The notes beneath the pieces were generated by a model that was given only the letters and a program-made list of their open reading frames with translations, was not told the DNA's origin and did not search any database. From positions 1 through 52,947 of the forward strand of contig DKGO01000114.1 in the NCBI GenBank assembly GCA_002453315.1: a stretch of 52,947 bases of DNA. Direction: 5' to 3'. Both the position numbers and the translations under genes were made by a program. The DNA is from Caryophanales bacterium UBA6768 (lineage in GTDB: Bacteria > Bacillota > Bacilli > Bacillales_D > Amphibacillaceae). Shown here piece after piece: positions 1 to 7,758 of the stretch (within the stretch, counting starts at the first letter, position 1; each line of letters opens with the position of its first letter).

Positions 1-385
1 GTCACGAAGCGCGTTACGAAAACTATAAAATTAGGTAATATTAAAAGAGCCTAGGGTTTCAGAAAAATTCTCCGGCAAATGATTACAGCAAAATAATTAC
101 TGTATTCAACTTCCTCTTTACCAACAATCCCACTTAAAAATATTATTATCACGCAATGAATCAACTATTTCATCACCAACATTGATGTCTTTATCGAAAC
201 GTTGTGCCCTCATCCCCATTTACAATGCAGTTAGGAATTTGGTCTGCAAATATATTTAACCATGAATAAAGGGAGGGCAAAATAACAAGCCCTCCTAAAA
301 TTATTGCAACTGTTGGATTTTTTAAGATACTTCTCAAATCTGTTTGATAAATATTCCTTATGTTTTTCATGACATTCCATCTCAA
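1..385 (-). pseudogene. Decayed YhgE/Pip-family membrane protein gene (N-terminal part, runs off the window)
   Basis: The first 64 codons read as a typical YhgE/Pip N-terminus: a short cytoplasmic lead with the motif IYQTDLRSILKNP, then one hydrophobic segment ending PSLYSWLNIF. The family normally continues with about a dozen residues that are missing here, followed by a VNNDKGA-like stretch seen as VNGDEGTTF. The frame then breaks near 191. The family sequence resumes one frame over as DKDINVGDEIVDSL and stops near 118. It resumes again as EVEYSNYFAVII, then in another frame as PENFSETLGSF, down to about base 20. At least two frameshifts, internal stops and a small deletion make this a dead gene. 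The likely original start is the ATG at 370. It lies just downstream of the lnrN-like permease gene. Confidence 0.8.
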
Positions 386-445
386 TTAAATTTTTCTTTT
401 CTTATTTTCCTATTAATAAGATAAAAAACAAATGTTCAAATTTCA

Positions 446-1516
446 TTAAGAAATATACCTTCTCTCCATTAAATGAATTCCTAGACCTATTAACACAACG
501 CTCATTAATAATAATATAGTGATAGGGTACATCACTTCCCCAATCGAATCACCGTACACCGTTACCCCTTGTAAAGCGTCCATGGCATATGTAATTGGGA
601 CAATTTTAGATAGCATAATCATAAAGGAGGACTCGACAATTTCCAACGGCCAATAGGCCCCCCCAATCATGGCCATACTAACCGCAACAATTGGTACAGC
701 AGCTGAAAATTGTTGAACTGATTTCACGATACCAACAAGAAAAGTGGACAATGCAACAATTGCCAACACGTAGGGGATTAATATAAGTAACGTTTGGGCA
801 AATGTACCGTAAAAATCCACTTTCACGATATACCGGAAAATAGAAAATATTAATACAACTTGTAAATACCCGACTAAAAAACTATATAAAAAATTACCCG
901 CATACATTTCCCATTTACGGACAGAAGATAAAATCATCCGATCCCAAACACCACTTTTCTTTTCTTCTAAAATTTGAAATACACTAAAGGCAATTGTGTA
1001 AATGACAAAAAATAATGTAAATCCAAATAATGAATGTAAATTCCCATCATATATATGTTCATCATTTGTTGAAAAAGAAGCATTTTCAATTTGAAAGAAA
1101 TGATCCCCTTTAACTTCTTCACCTAAAGTTTTTTCAATTTCTTTCCATTGATTCACTTTAATAAATGCATCACGGACAACCTGCTCAAGCAAATGAACAT
1201 TTGGTGAATCAATACCGACGATAATGTTAAAGTCATTTTCCATTAATTCTAATCCCAATTCACTTTTTCCCGTTTCTACTTTTTGAATTAATTGATTTCT
1301 ATTAGATTCTTTTATCATAAAAAAACTATTTGATTCAATTTCATTGATAATATCTGACATATCTGTATCATTTACCACATTTGTGGGAACAGTTATTTTA
1401 TCAAAACTATTGCTACCAATGATGAAAGCAAATAGCACTGACATCGACGTCATTAATATAAATGTCCAAGGGGTTCGAATTAAACTTTGTATTTTTGCCA
1501 TAAAAATACCAATCAT
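446..1516 (-). CDS. lnrN: ABC-2 type transporter permease, LnrN/YfiN-like
   Basis: This 356-residue membrane protein has one N-terminal membrane helix (about residues 15-36), a long extracytoplasmic domain (about 40-165) and five or six C-terminal helices, the ABC2_membrane_3 layout. It is the second of two permease subunits and probably forms a heterodimeric exporter with the preceding gene, driven by the ATPase upstream. Its ATG overlaps the end of the lnrM-like gene by 4 bases and follows an AAAGGGGG ribosome binding site, so translation is coupled. Gene order kinase-regulator-ATPase-permease-permease matches B. subtilis yfiJKLMN, which gives resistance to linearmycins and related polyenes. 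The symbol rests on that synteny and family resemblance, and substrate identity is an inference. Confidence 0.65.
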   Translation of the reverse strand: MIGIFMAKIQSLIRTPWTFILMTSMSVLFAFIIGSNSFDKITVPTNVVNDTDMSDIINEIESNSFFMIKESNRNQLIQKVETGKSELGLELMENDFNIIVGIDSPNVHLLEQVVRDAFIKVNQWKEIEKTLGEEVKGDHFFQIENASFSTNDEHIYDGNLHSLFGFTLFFVIYTIAFSVFQILEEKKSGVWDRMILSSVRKWEMYAGNFLYSFLVGYLQVVLIFSIFRYIVKVDFYGTFAQTLLILIPYVLAIVALSTFLVGIVKSVQQFSAAVPIVAVSMAMIGGAYWPLEIVESSFMIMLSKIVPITYAMDALQGVTVYGDSIGEVMYPITILLLMSVVLIGLGIHLMERRYIS

Positions 1517-2772
1517 GTACTTTGCCCCCTTTTCGGAAAACTGAATATAGCTGTCAAGATAACAATTAAGGTGAAGACAAGTAAATACAGAATGTGTTGC
1601 ATCGTTTCCATTAACCCATCCCCTCGTAATAATGTCAAATAAGCAGACATACCAGCACCATTAGGTGTCACATTACCAATCATTTGCACAACATTCGAAA
1701 AATCACCAATTGGAAAAAAGCTCCCGCCAACAAGTGCAAAAAAAGCAATTAAAATCGTACCAAAGAAATTCGTCACTTGCTCTGAGTTCGTTCGATAACT
1801 GATGGATGTTAACAATGTCGCCAACGCCCCAACAGCTAAAGCAATGCATATTGTAACGACTAAAAATGGCGGAACCGTAAATGAAACACCGAATACAAGC
1901 CAAGAAAAGCCAAAAATAAATAATAGTTGTATAAAAGCAAACAATGAACTAGATAAAAAGATCCCCGAAAAATAAGTCCATCGGGACACATTCGTTAAAA
2001 TCACACGATTAAAAACTTGTGATTGTTTTTCCGCAAATGCAAACGAACTAATCGCTGAAGCAATATATAACACATTCATGACTGCCATCCCAATCGTATA
2101 ATATTGCTTTGCATTAATTGGTTTTTTTTGGCCTATCGTATTTTGACTACCAAAATCTCTGTTGATTTCAATGAGGTCTGCATCAATATCATTTTTGGCC
2201 ATAACAACATTCATTGAAAATTGATCCCTGAATGACTCAATGACAGTCCTAACAGCTGCAGCTCCTATATCGTTCTTTTCATATAGCGTCATGCTATTAG
2301 TATCACCCTCATCTAATATGACGTAATGAAGGAAATAATACGTGAAATCTTCTGGAACTTCGATAATTATCGAGTAGTTTTCTCCTGTTAAAGCGTCTTC
2401 CTTTTCCGAAGGAGTTATTTCATGCATATGAAACATTTGATCAAATTCAGAAAAAACTTCTTTTTTTAATAACTGGACCGGGGCGAAGGATTTTGCTGTT
2501 TCAATGATCGCCCGTTGTTCTGCTTCAGGAAGTTGTGTGTTTTTTATATCTTCAATGAATCTCTCAATTTGTTTTTGTTCATCAGTATGTTCGATGAGGC
2601 CGATATTTGCTTCAAAATCAATTGTATAACCGCTAATAAACCCACTAAGAGAGACACTTAATATGACAATCAGCAAAATTGGTAAACCGATAATTAATAA
2701 TAATTGCAGTCTGTCACGAAAAAAGATTTTTGTTTGTTTTTTTAAAATTTCCCAAATCAATGATATTTTCAC
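1513..2772 (-). CDS. lnrM: ABC-2 type transporter permease, LnrM/YfiM-like
   Basis: The 419-residue product has a helix at about 22-47, an extracytoplasmic domain of roughly 170 residues rich in charged residues, and six C-terminal helices from about residue 230 on. This is the same fold as the next gene, and the two are presumably the paired halves of one exporter. The GTG start directly follows the TGA of the ATPase gene, and the ribosome binding site AAGGG lies inside that gene's end. B. subtilis YfiM is of similar size and holds the same position in the yfiJKLMN cluster. A lipid-like or polyene antibiotic substrate is inferred from that precedent only. Confidence 0.65.
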   Translation of the reverse strand: MKISLIWEILKKQTKIFFRDRLQLLLIIGLPILLIVILSVSLSGFISGYTIDFEANIGLIEHTDEQKQIERFIEDIKNTQLPEAEQRAIIETAKSFAPVQLLKKEVFSEFDQMFHMHEITPSEKEDALTGENYSIIIEVPEDFTYYFLHYVILDEGDTNSMTLYEKNDIGAAAVRTVIESFRDQFSMNVVMAKNDIDADLIEINRDFGSQNTIGQKKPINAKQYYTIGMAVMNVLYIASAISSFAFAEKQSQVFNRVILTNVSRWTYFSGIFLSSSLFAFIQLLFIFGFSWLVFGVSFTVPPFLVVTICIALAVGALATLLTSISYRTNSEQVTNFFGTILIAFFALVGGSFFPIGDFSNVVQMIGNVTPNGAGMSAYLTLLRGDGLMETMQHILYLLVFTLIVILTAIFSFPKRGQST

Positions 2773-2773
2773 C

Positions 2774-3706
2774 TCAATCCCTTAATGCTCTACCAGTTAG
2801 ATGTAAAAATACATCTTCCAATGTTGGTGTTTTTACAGTAACCGACGTTAACATGACATTCGTTTGTTCCGCATATTTCGTTAATTTCTGAAAAGCATTT
2901 AATTCTTTTGGTACGATAATGGTTACTGTTTCATCTTTTACTAGAATTTTCTTAAACTCTTTATCATCTTTTAGTAAAGCCACAAATGCCTCATTTAATA
3001 AAACAGCCTCTAAATAAATCGTGTGTTCAGCAGACATAATTTCTTTAATTTCATGCTTTGTGCCAACAGCAATTAAGTCCCCTTTATCCATGATGTAAAT
3101 ACGATCACATAAAAATTCAACCTCTTCCATATAGTGACTTGTATACAAAATAGTCATTCCCTTTTCTTTATTGAGCTGTTTTACTGTTTCTAAAATATAA
3201 TTTCTTGATTGTGGATCAATACCTACAGTCGGTTCATCCATGATAAGAAATTCTGGATCATGTAGTAAGGCTACACCGATATTCAGACGTCGCTTCATTC
3301 CACCGGAAAAAGTTTTGACGACATCTTTTCTCCGTTCTATTAATCCAATAAGTTGTAGCACATCGTCTATTTTCTGTTTCAATTGATGACCCGACATGCG
3401 ATATAGCCTACCGAAAAAAGCTAAATTTTCTTCGGCGGATAACTCATCATACAAAGCAATTTCTTGGGGGACGACACCAATAATTTCCCGAAGACTTTGG
3501 GGTTTTTTTAACACACTTTTTTTCCGAAAAATGACATCCCCTTCAGTCGGTTCTATTAGAGTTGACAACATTGAAATAGCAGTTGATTTTCCCGCCCCAT
3601 TCGGGCCAAGCAGCCCAACAATTTCTCCTTTCTCGATGAACATATTCATCTTTTTAACAGCAAATATTTGTTTGTATCGTTTGGATAAATCAGTTAATTC
3701 TATCAA
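2774..3706 (-). CDS. lnrL: ABC transporter ATP-binding protein, LnrL/YfiL-like
   Basis: A 310-residue ABC ATPase. Walker A is GPNGAGKST (residues 34-42), the Q-loop lies in GVVPQE, the signature is FSGGMKRR, Walker B is LIMDEPTVGID and the switch histidine is in YTSHYMEE. About 80 C-terminal residues form the extra domain typical of DrrA-type exporter ATPases. I chose the TTG at 3706 over the ATG at 3727 because a full GAAGGAGG box sits 8 bases before the TTG and the ATG has no such site; the resulting length fits YfiL. It should energise the two permeases downstream. A terminator-like hairpin and possible operator repeats separate it from the response-regulator gene, suggesting a separately induced transporter transcript. 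Confidence 0.75.
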   Translation of the reverse strand: MIELTDLSKRYKQIFAVKKMNMFIEKGEIVGLLGPNGAGKSTAISMLSTLIEPTEGDVIFRKKSVLKKPQSLREIIGVVPQEIALYDELSAEENLAFFGRLYRMSGHQLKQKIDDVLQLIGLIERRKDVVKTFSGGMKRRLNIGVALLHDPEFLIMDEPTVGIDPQSRNYILETVKQLNKEKGMTILYTSHYMEEVEFLCDRIYIMDKGDLIAVGTKHEIKEIMSAEHTIYLEAVLLNEAFVALLKDDKEFKKILVKDETVTIIVPKELNAFQKLTKYAEQTNVMLTSVTVKTPTLEDVFLHLTGRALRD

Positions 3707-3770
3707 CGTAAATGCCTCCTTCATCATTTAAAAGCTTACAACGAATTTGATGTCATTTCTATATCCTTAA

Positions 3771-3810
3771 GTCACTTTTTAACTATTTTTACATGACCTC
3801 CGTCACTTTT
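3771..3810. promoter_or_regulatory. Possible response-regulator binding region upstream of lnrL
   Basis: Two identical GTCACTTTT elements start at 3771 and 3802, 31 bp apart (about three helical turns). The second overlaps the small inverted repeat ATGAC-CTCC-GTCAC (3793-3806). They lie between the terminator after the regulator gene and the start of the ATPase gene, where a NarL-type regulator would be expected to activate the transporter genes. No clear sigma-A promoter could be placed, so the role is inferred from position and symmetry. Confidence 0.35.
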
Positions 3811-3813
3811 ATC

Positions 3814-3865
3814 ATAAAAAAACTACTTAGATATCAGCAGATTAACTTTGATATGCAAAAGTAGT
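3814..3865 (-). terminator. Rho-independent terminator after lnrK
   Basis: On the minus strand ACTACTT (3859-3865) and ATATCA/TGATAT (3849-3854 with 3831-3836) pair with AAGTAGT (3822-3828), followed by a run of seven T. It would end the kinase/regulator transcript or attenuate entry into the transporter genes. Confidence 0.6.
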
Positions 3866-3878
3866 AATGGTTTTCTCT

Positions 3879-4514
3879 TTATGACAAGTTTTGTTTGACA
3901 GCAAAAATAGCTAATTGTGTTCTGTCCCGTAAATCAAGTTTTTGCAGGATGGCAGTTATATGATTTTTTACTGTTCCTATTGATAAATAAAGTGTTTCAG
4001 CAATCTCTTTATTCGTTTTTCCTTCGCCAACTAGTTTAATAATGTCGAGTTCCCGTTGATTTAAATTAGAGGGAATTTCCCCTGTGTGCTTTTTATGCAA
4101 TAACGTAGGAATAACTTTAGCAGCAACTTCTTCCTGGATAGGTAAATTTCCTTGCAATGTACTATGTACCGAATGAATCAATCGATCGGAATCCGCCGAT
4201 TTTAAGATAAAACCACTGGCACCGTCCTTCAATGTTTCAACAGCATATTGCTCATCATTAAAGGTTGTTAAAATTAAAATTTTTATATGTGGCCATTTCG
4301 ATTTAATGGATCTCGTTGCTTCCATGCCGTTCATTTCCGGCATGCGAACATCCATTAAAATGAGATCGACAAGCGTATTTTTTTCCAATAAGGTTATTGC
4401 TTCTTTACCATTTTCGGCTTCAGCAACTACTTTCAGTGTCTCATCCTGTTCTAACATCACCTTTAATCCTTGCCTAATAATTGACTGATCATCAACAATC
4501 ATGACACGCCACAT
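3879..4514 (-). CDS. lnrK: NarL/FixJ-family response regulator, LnrK/YfiK-like
   Basis: A 211-residue two-domain regulator. The receiver domain (about 1-120) has the acidic pair D8-D9, the phospho-acceptor D55 in LILMDVRMPEMNG, the switch threonine in ILTTFND and the lysine in GFILKSA. The LuxR-type helix-turn-helix (about 145-205) contains LNQRELDIIKLVGEGKTNKEIAETL. The partner kinase gene is immediately upstream and the ABC exporter genes are downstream, so the regulator most likely activates the exporter genes. Family and domain assignment are secure. The lnr identity rests on gene order. Confidence 0.72.
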   Translation of the reverse strand: MWRVMIVDDQSIIRQGLKVMLEQDETLKVVAEAENGKEAITLLEKNTLVDLILMDVRMPEMNGMEATRSIKSKWPHIKILILTTFNDEQYAVETLKDGASGFILKSADSDRLIHSVHSTLQGNLPIQEEVAAKVIPTLLHKKHTGEIPSNLNQRELDIIKLVGEGKTNKEIAETLYLSIGTVKNHITAILQKLDLRDRTQLAIFAVKQNLS

Positions 4515-4547
4515 GTATCTTCCTCCTTCGTAAAAAACCTCTATCTA

Positions 4548-5624
4548 TTATTGATAAGGAATCATTCCCCGTAATGTAAATTCATTGTCTGTTTGGACCA
4601 TCTCAATTTTTCCACCAATTTCAATGACTCTTGCTTTCATATTTTCTAATCCAAAACCTGGTGAAATTTCCTTATGATAGCTCAGTGTATTGGTAATTGA
4701 AAACGTTAATGAGTTAATGGCAGATTTGCCGATTGAAATCGAAACAAATTTAGTATCAGCATGACGCATCACATTTGTTAAGGCCTCTTGGATGATGCGA
4801 TATAATACAACTCCATTTTTATTTAATAACGGGATTGATAGAACCCCTTCATTTAACGTAAATTGGATTAATAACTGACTTTCTGCTTCCAATTTCCTAA
4901 TTAGCTGAATGACTGCTGTGATACCACTGGTGTCCGAACCACTCAGTGTTTGTACTGCTTTTCTCGTCTCTCCCAAACTATTATCGACCATTTCTTTTAA
5001 TTCCAAATAGTGGGGATCTTTCGTTTGAATATGTAACATTTCAAGCTTCATCATTAATGCTGTTAATTGATGGCCAACAGAATCGTGAATTTCTCTCGCA
5101 ATTCTCGTCCTTTCTTCATTTCGGGCCATTTCGTCCATGGAGATTTGCATTCGTTTTAATTGACGATACTCCGCTTTTATTTTTTTTATCGCATCTCCTT
5201 CATGTTGATTTTTTAATGAATATTTGTTTTGAGCAATAATTAAAAAAACAATCATACCACCAATCAAAATGGCTAACAACATATTTTCCTTCTGAACCAT
5301 GGTAAGGATAATAAACAAAAAAGAAGCTATTGTAATAAATAAATATAATTTCTTTTTTGATAAACGAAAACTTGCCAAAATTAATACTAACGATAAAAGG
5401 ATTACAGTAAAAAAATATTCTCCAATGACGAGACCATGAATAAATAAAATCGCAGCCAAACTTACATATAGGTACATCGGGGCTTCTTGATTAGAAAGAA
5501 AAAAATAAATAACTAAACTTATAGTTAACATTAATAAACTAAAAACAAGTTGATCATTTGAATTATATAACATGAGTCCCCATAAAGAGATATACAGCAA
5601 AAAGCGCAATAAAAATGTCGTCAC
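4548..5624 (-). CDS. lnrJ: Sensor histidine kinase, LnrJ/YfiJ-like
   Basis: A 358-residue membrane kinase. About five hydrophobic segments occupy residues 1-132 with almost no extracellular loop, as in sensors that detect membrane-embedded compounds. The HisKA_3 dimerisation box TRIAREIHDSVGHQLT places the phospho-acceptor at H180. The HATPase part has the N-box IIQEALTNVMRHAD and the G-box GFGLENMKAR. The start is GTG. It is the first gene of the presumed lnrJK transcript. A -10-like TATACT lies about 80 bases upstream with no convincing -35. A linearmycin- or polyene-type signal is an inference from the B. subtilis counterpart. Confidence 0.68.
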   Translation of the reverse strand: MTTFLLRFLLYISLWGLMLYNSNDQLVFSLLMLTISLVIYFFLSNQEAPMYLYVSLAAILFIHGLVIGEYFFTVILLSLVLILASFRLSKKKLYLFITIASFLFIILTMVQKENMLLAILIGGMIVFLIIAQNKYSLKNQHEGDAIKKIKAEYRQLKRMQISMDEMARNEERTRIAREIHDSVGHQLTALMMKLEMLHIQTKDPHYLELKEMVDNSLGETRKAVQTLSGSDTSGITAVIQLIRKLEAESQLLIQFTLNEGVLSIPLLNKNGVVLYRIIQEALTNVMRHADTKFVSISIGKSAINSLTFSITNTLSYHKEISPGFGLENMKARVIEIGGKIEMVQTDNEFTLRGMIPYQ

Positions 5625-5840
5625 ATTTCATCCCTACCTAGCCTGAAACTGTTTTGTGATAATAAAACTATCACTTTCTATTTAATTGTTATAGTTATTA
5701 CCACTTAGTATAACAGAAATTTACGATTATTTTTTAATTTGGTAGAGTGGGAGTTTTATTGAAAGTGGAAAAGTTTCCATTTCTATTTTCAACGTAAACG
5801 CTAAGGTTTCTCTATAACGAAAACAGTCATCAGGTTTCCA

Positions 5841-5878
5841 AAAAAATTCACATGACTAATGTTTTTTAAGTCATGTGA
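5841..5878 (-). terminator. Terminator of the SAM hydroxide adenosyltransferase gene
   Basis: A perfect 9-bp stem, CACATGACT (5850-5858) with AGTCATGTG (5870-5878), is followed on the minus strand by AATTTTTTT. It lies about 80 bases after the stop codon. The rest of the 5625-5957 gap holds only the weak promoter region of the kinase gene. Confidence 0.8.
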
Positions 5879-5957
5879 GATAGTCGCAATCATTATTTTA
5901 AAAAAATTTCACTAGGTTGCATCTTGTTATGATAAAAACACTCACAATCACTAGATC

Positions 5958-6848
5958 TCAATTTGCTTTTAAAAACGATTCATAACGTGGTTCACTAAAT
6001 AAATTTTTCCTAGCCTTGCAGATGGTAATGGTCCAGCCAACACCCGTACCAATTTGATATGCATGGGCAAATGACCCTTGATTAATGGCGACACCGAGCT
6101 TATCGACAGAATTAACATATAACAATGGTTCTCCTAGCCGACTATCAGCAAATGATTTTCCAAATGTCATCACATTTCTATAAATCTGTTGTCGCTGATT
6201 ATGAATCGTTACCTCTAACAAATCACCATAAGTAACATTTGCTCTATTCAATAAATCACGGCTAATATTTGTCCATAAATTTCCGAATCGTACATCCAAA
6301 ATATCAATATTCCCCGAAACAATTCCATTCTCAATTCGAGCATCAGGGTTTGGTAAACTAATGATATTATCGACCGATAATTTTCTTCCAACTCCAGTAA
6401 AATCAATGACACCTGCTGCTAACCGTGCCCCCGTATAAGCATAAATATCACGTCCATGAAATGTGTATGATTCACCAGAATTTGGCAGGCGATTAAACTG
6501 CTCATCAATTTCCCGTATTTCGGCAATCCCGATATTTTCATGAATATGGGTTAATGTCCCATTATCAGGGGTTACAATATAATGATTGTTTATCGTTCTT
6601 GCGACAACACTTAACCTATCCGATCCAACCCCTGGGTCTACAACTGACACGAATACCGTGCCCTTGGGCCAATATGTTATCGTTTGATACAAGCGATATG
6701 ATCCCTCCCATATATTAAAAGGTGGGATTTCATGAGTTAAATTATATATACCCAATGTTGGATTCACTGATAATGCCACACCATGCATTGCACTTACAGC
6801 CCCATCACCTAAGCCAAAATCTGATTGCAGAACTAAATGGTTACTCAT
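5958..6848 (-). CDS. SAM hydroxide adenosyltransferase (DUF62 family)
   Basis: A 296-residue member of the DUF62 / S-adenosyl-L-methionine hydroxide adenosyltransferase family, relatives of the SAM fluorinase and chlorinase. The family splits SAM with hydroxide into adenosine and L-methionine. Conserved features are SDFGLGDG near the start, the catalytic-triad candidates D71 and R78 (DPGVGSDR) and H131 (FHGRD), and PDNG at 94-97. The spacing agrees closely with the Asp-Arg-His triad described for characterised archaeal homologues. I chose the ATG at 6848, 7 bases after a perfect AGGAGG (6856-6861); an ATG at 6851 is possible and the longer frame to 6896 lacks a ribosome binding site. A T-box leader precedes it, so expression should rise when its cognate tRNA is uncharged. 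Confidence 0.85.
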   Translation of the reverse strand: MSNHLVLQSDFGLGDGAVSAMHGVALSVNPTLGIYNLTHEIPPFNIWEGSYRLYQTITYWPKGTVFVSVVDPGVGSDRLSVVARTINNHYIVTPDNGTLTHIHENIGIAEIREIDEQFNRLPNSGESYTFHGRDIYAYTGARLAAGVIDFTGVGRKLSVDNIISLPNPDARIENGIVSGNIDILDVRFGNLWTNISRDLLNRANVTYGDLLEVTIHNQRQQIYRNVMTFGKSFADSRLGEPLLYVNSVDKLGVAINQGSFAHAYQIGTGVGWTITICKARKNLFSEPRYESFLKAN

Positions 6849-6939
6849 CATTTTTCCTCCTAAAAATTTAGTAATTTTTCGTACAGCATATTTCATTTGT
6901 TTTCAGTTTGAATTGACTGACATGACCAAGGTTTAATTA

Positions 6940-6989
6940 AAATTAAAAAACCACATCATTACCGAAACAAATTCGATAAGGACGTGGTT
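6940..6989 (-). terminator. T-box-controlled terminator hairpin
   Basis: AACCAC (6984-6989) pairs with GTGGTT (6949-6954), with further inner pairing TTATCGAA/TTTCGGTAA, and is followed by a T run into 6940. It is the terminator half of the T-box switch and competes with the antiterminator formed by the T-box sequence. Confidence 0.8.
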
Positions 6990-7264
6990 GAATATACGTG
7001 TTACCACCTTATTTTACTACTCACTCACATGGGTAGCCTCATGAAGTACGCAAATGAAAACATCATTTTTAATACTCTGGTATGAATAACGGATACCAAT
7101 CCCGTCGGAACCTACTCATACTAATGATCAGTACTTTCAGCACGAAGCTCTGAGACCATTTTCCAACTTCTATTTTTTCGTCTCTTTTCACCTACCGAGA
7201 CTCTCTGAAGAAAAAATATTGAAATCGTACTTTCTCTCATCAATGCCTTTGAAATTTAATCTTG
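6940..7264 (-). ncRNA. T-box riboswitch leader, probably methionine-specific
   Basis: Read on the minus strand. Stem I has the apical AGAGAG bulge and GGUGAAAA loop (about 7180-7210), a long UAUUUUUUC/GAAAAAAUA helix, and the loop-E pair AGUA opposite GAA. The specifier position reads AUG (7157-7159), followed by G. The conserved T-box AAGGTGGTAACACG lies at 6997-7010, followed by a terminator hairpin (6940-6989). In the T-box, TGGT would pair with a tRNA ending ACCA. A-discriminator tRNA-Met fits and G-discriminator tRNA-Asn does not, which argues against shifting the specifier one base to AAU. The next gene downstream is the SAM hydroxide adenosyltransferase. Confidence 0.85.
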
Positions 7265-7270
7265 ACTAGT

Positions 7271-7299
7271 ATTTTACTTATTGAGGTAAACAAAGTCAA
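7271..7299 (-). promoter_or_regulatory. Sigma-A promoter of the T-box operon
   Basis: TTGACT (7294-7299), a 17-base spacer and TAAAAT (7271-7276) lie just upstream of the T-box stem I, giving a transcript start near 7264. Confidence 0.75.
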
Positions 7300-7363
7300 G
7301 TTTTAAATTTTTTTAAACTTTTGTTAAATTCTATTGTTCACATATTTTTACATATACTTTCCA

Positions 7364-7459
7364 AAAAAAAGAGCCTGTATTAAACAGGCAAAAGTTATAT
7401 TCTAAAATAACATCCACGCATTTATGTTGTTCACTTTCCCTCACAAAAAGTGAACTCTT
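7364..7459 (-). ncRNA. Candidate small RNA with its own terminator
   Basis: On the minus strand a TATAAT box (7466-7471) would start a transcript near 7459. The next 95 bases fold into three successive hairpins: GTTCACTTT/AAAGTGAAC (about 7429-7455), GTTAT/ATAAC (about 7395-7412), and an intrinsic terminator GCCTGT/ACAGGC (7372-7388) followed by T-C-T8. No gene on this strand lies between here and the terminator of the ABC permease at 7672-7708, so the second terminator has no other obvious user. The -35 match is poor. An eight-codon ORF inside it (MRGCYFRI) is probably chance. The rest of 7460-7671 shows nothing else I recognise. Confidence 0.4.
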
Positions 7460-7671
7460 TTATAAATTATACTTGATAACCTTTAATTTTTACATTTGCA
7501 AAATTTCCCCAAATTTTACAAATGATTATTTCTTTCCAACCGTTATACCACCTCTTTTTTTACTTTTTTCTGCAGATACTTTTCAATTAATTAATTGGTA
7601 AACCTATCATAACAAGGGGGAAATAATTCGTCAAAACGACAAAATTAACATTTAAGCAGTAAAATATATGG

Positions 7672-7708
7672 AAAAATTGAGTTTTCCATCATTGAAAACC
7701 CAATTTTT
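7672..7708. terminator. Bidirectional-looking hairpin after the ABC permease gene
   Basis: AAAAATTGAGTTTTC (7672-7686) and GAAAACCCAATTTTT (7694-7708) form a long AT-rich stem about 50 bases after the permease stop codon, ending the minus-strand ABC transcript. Confidence 0.6.
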
Positions 7709-7758
7709 AAACATGTTTTATAGTGTAAAATATAATTTTAATCAATTTGAAAACTTTT

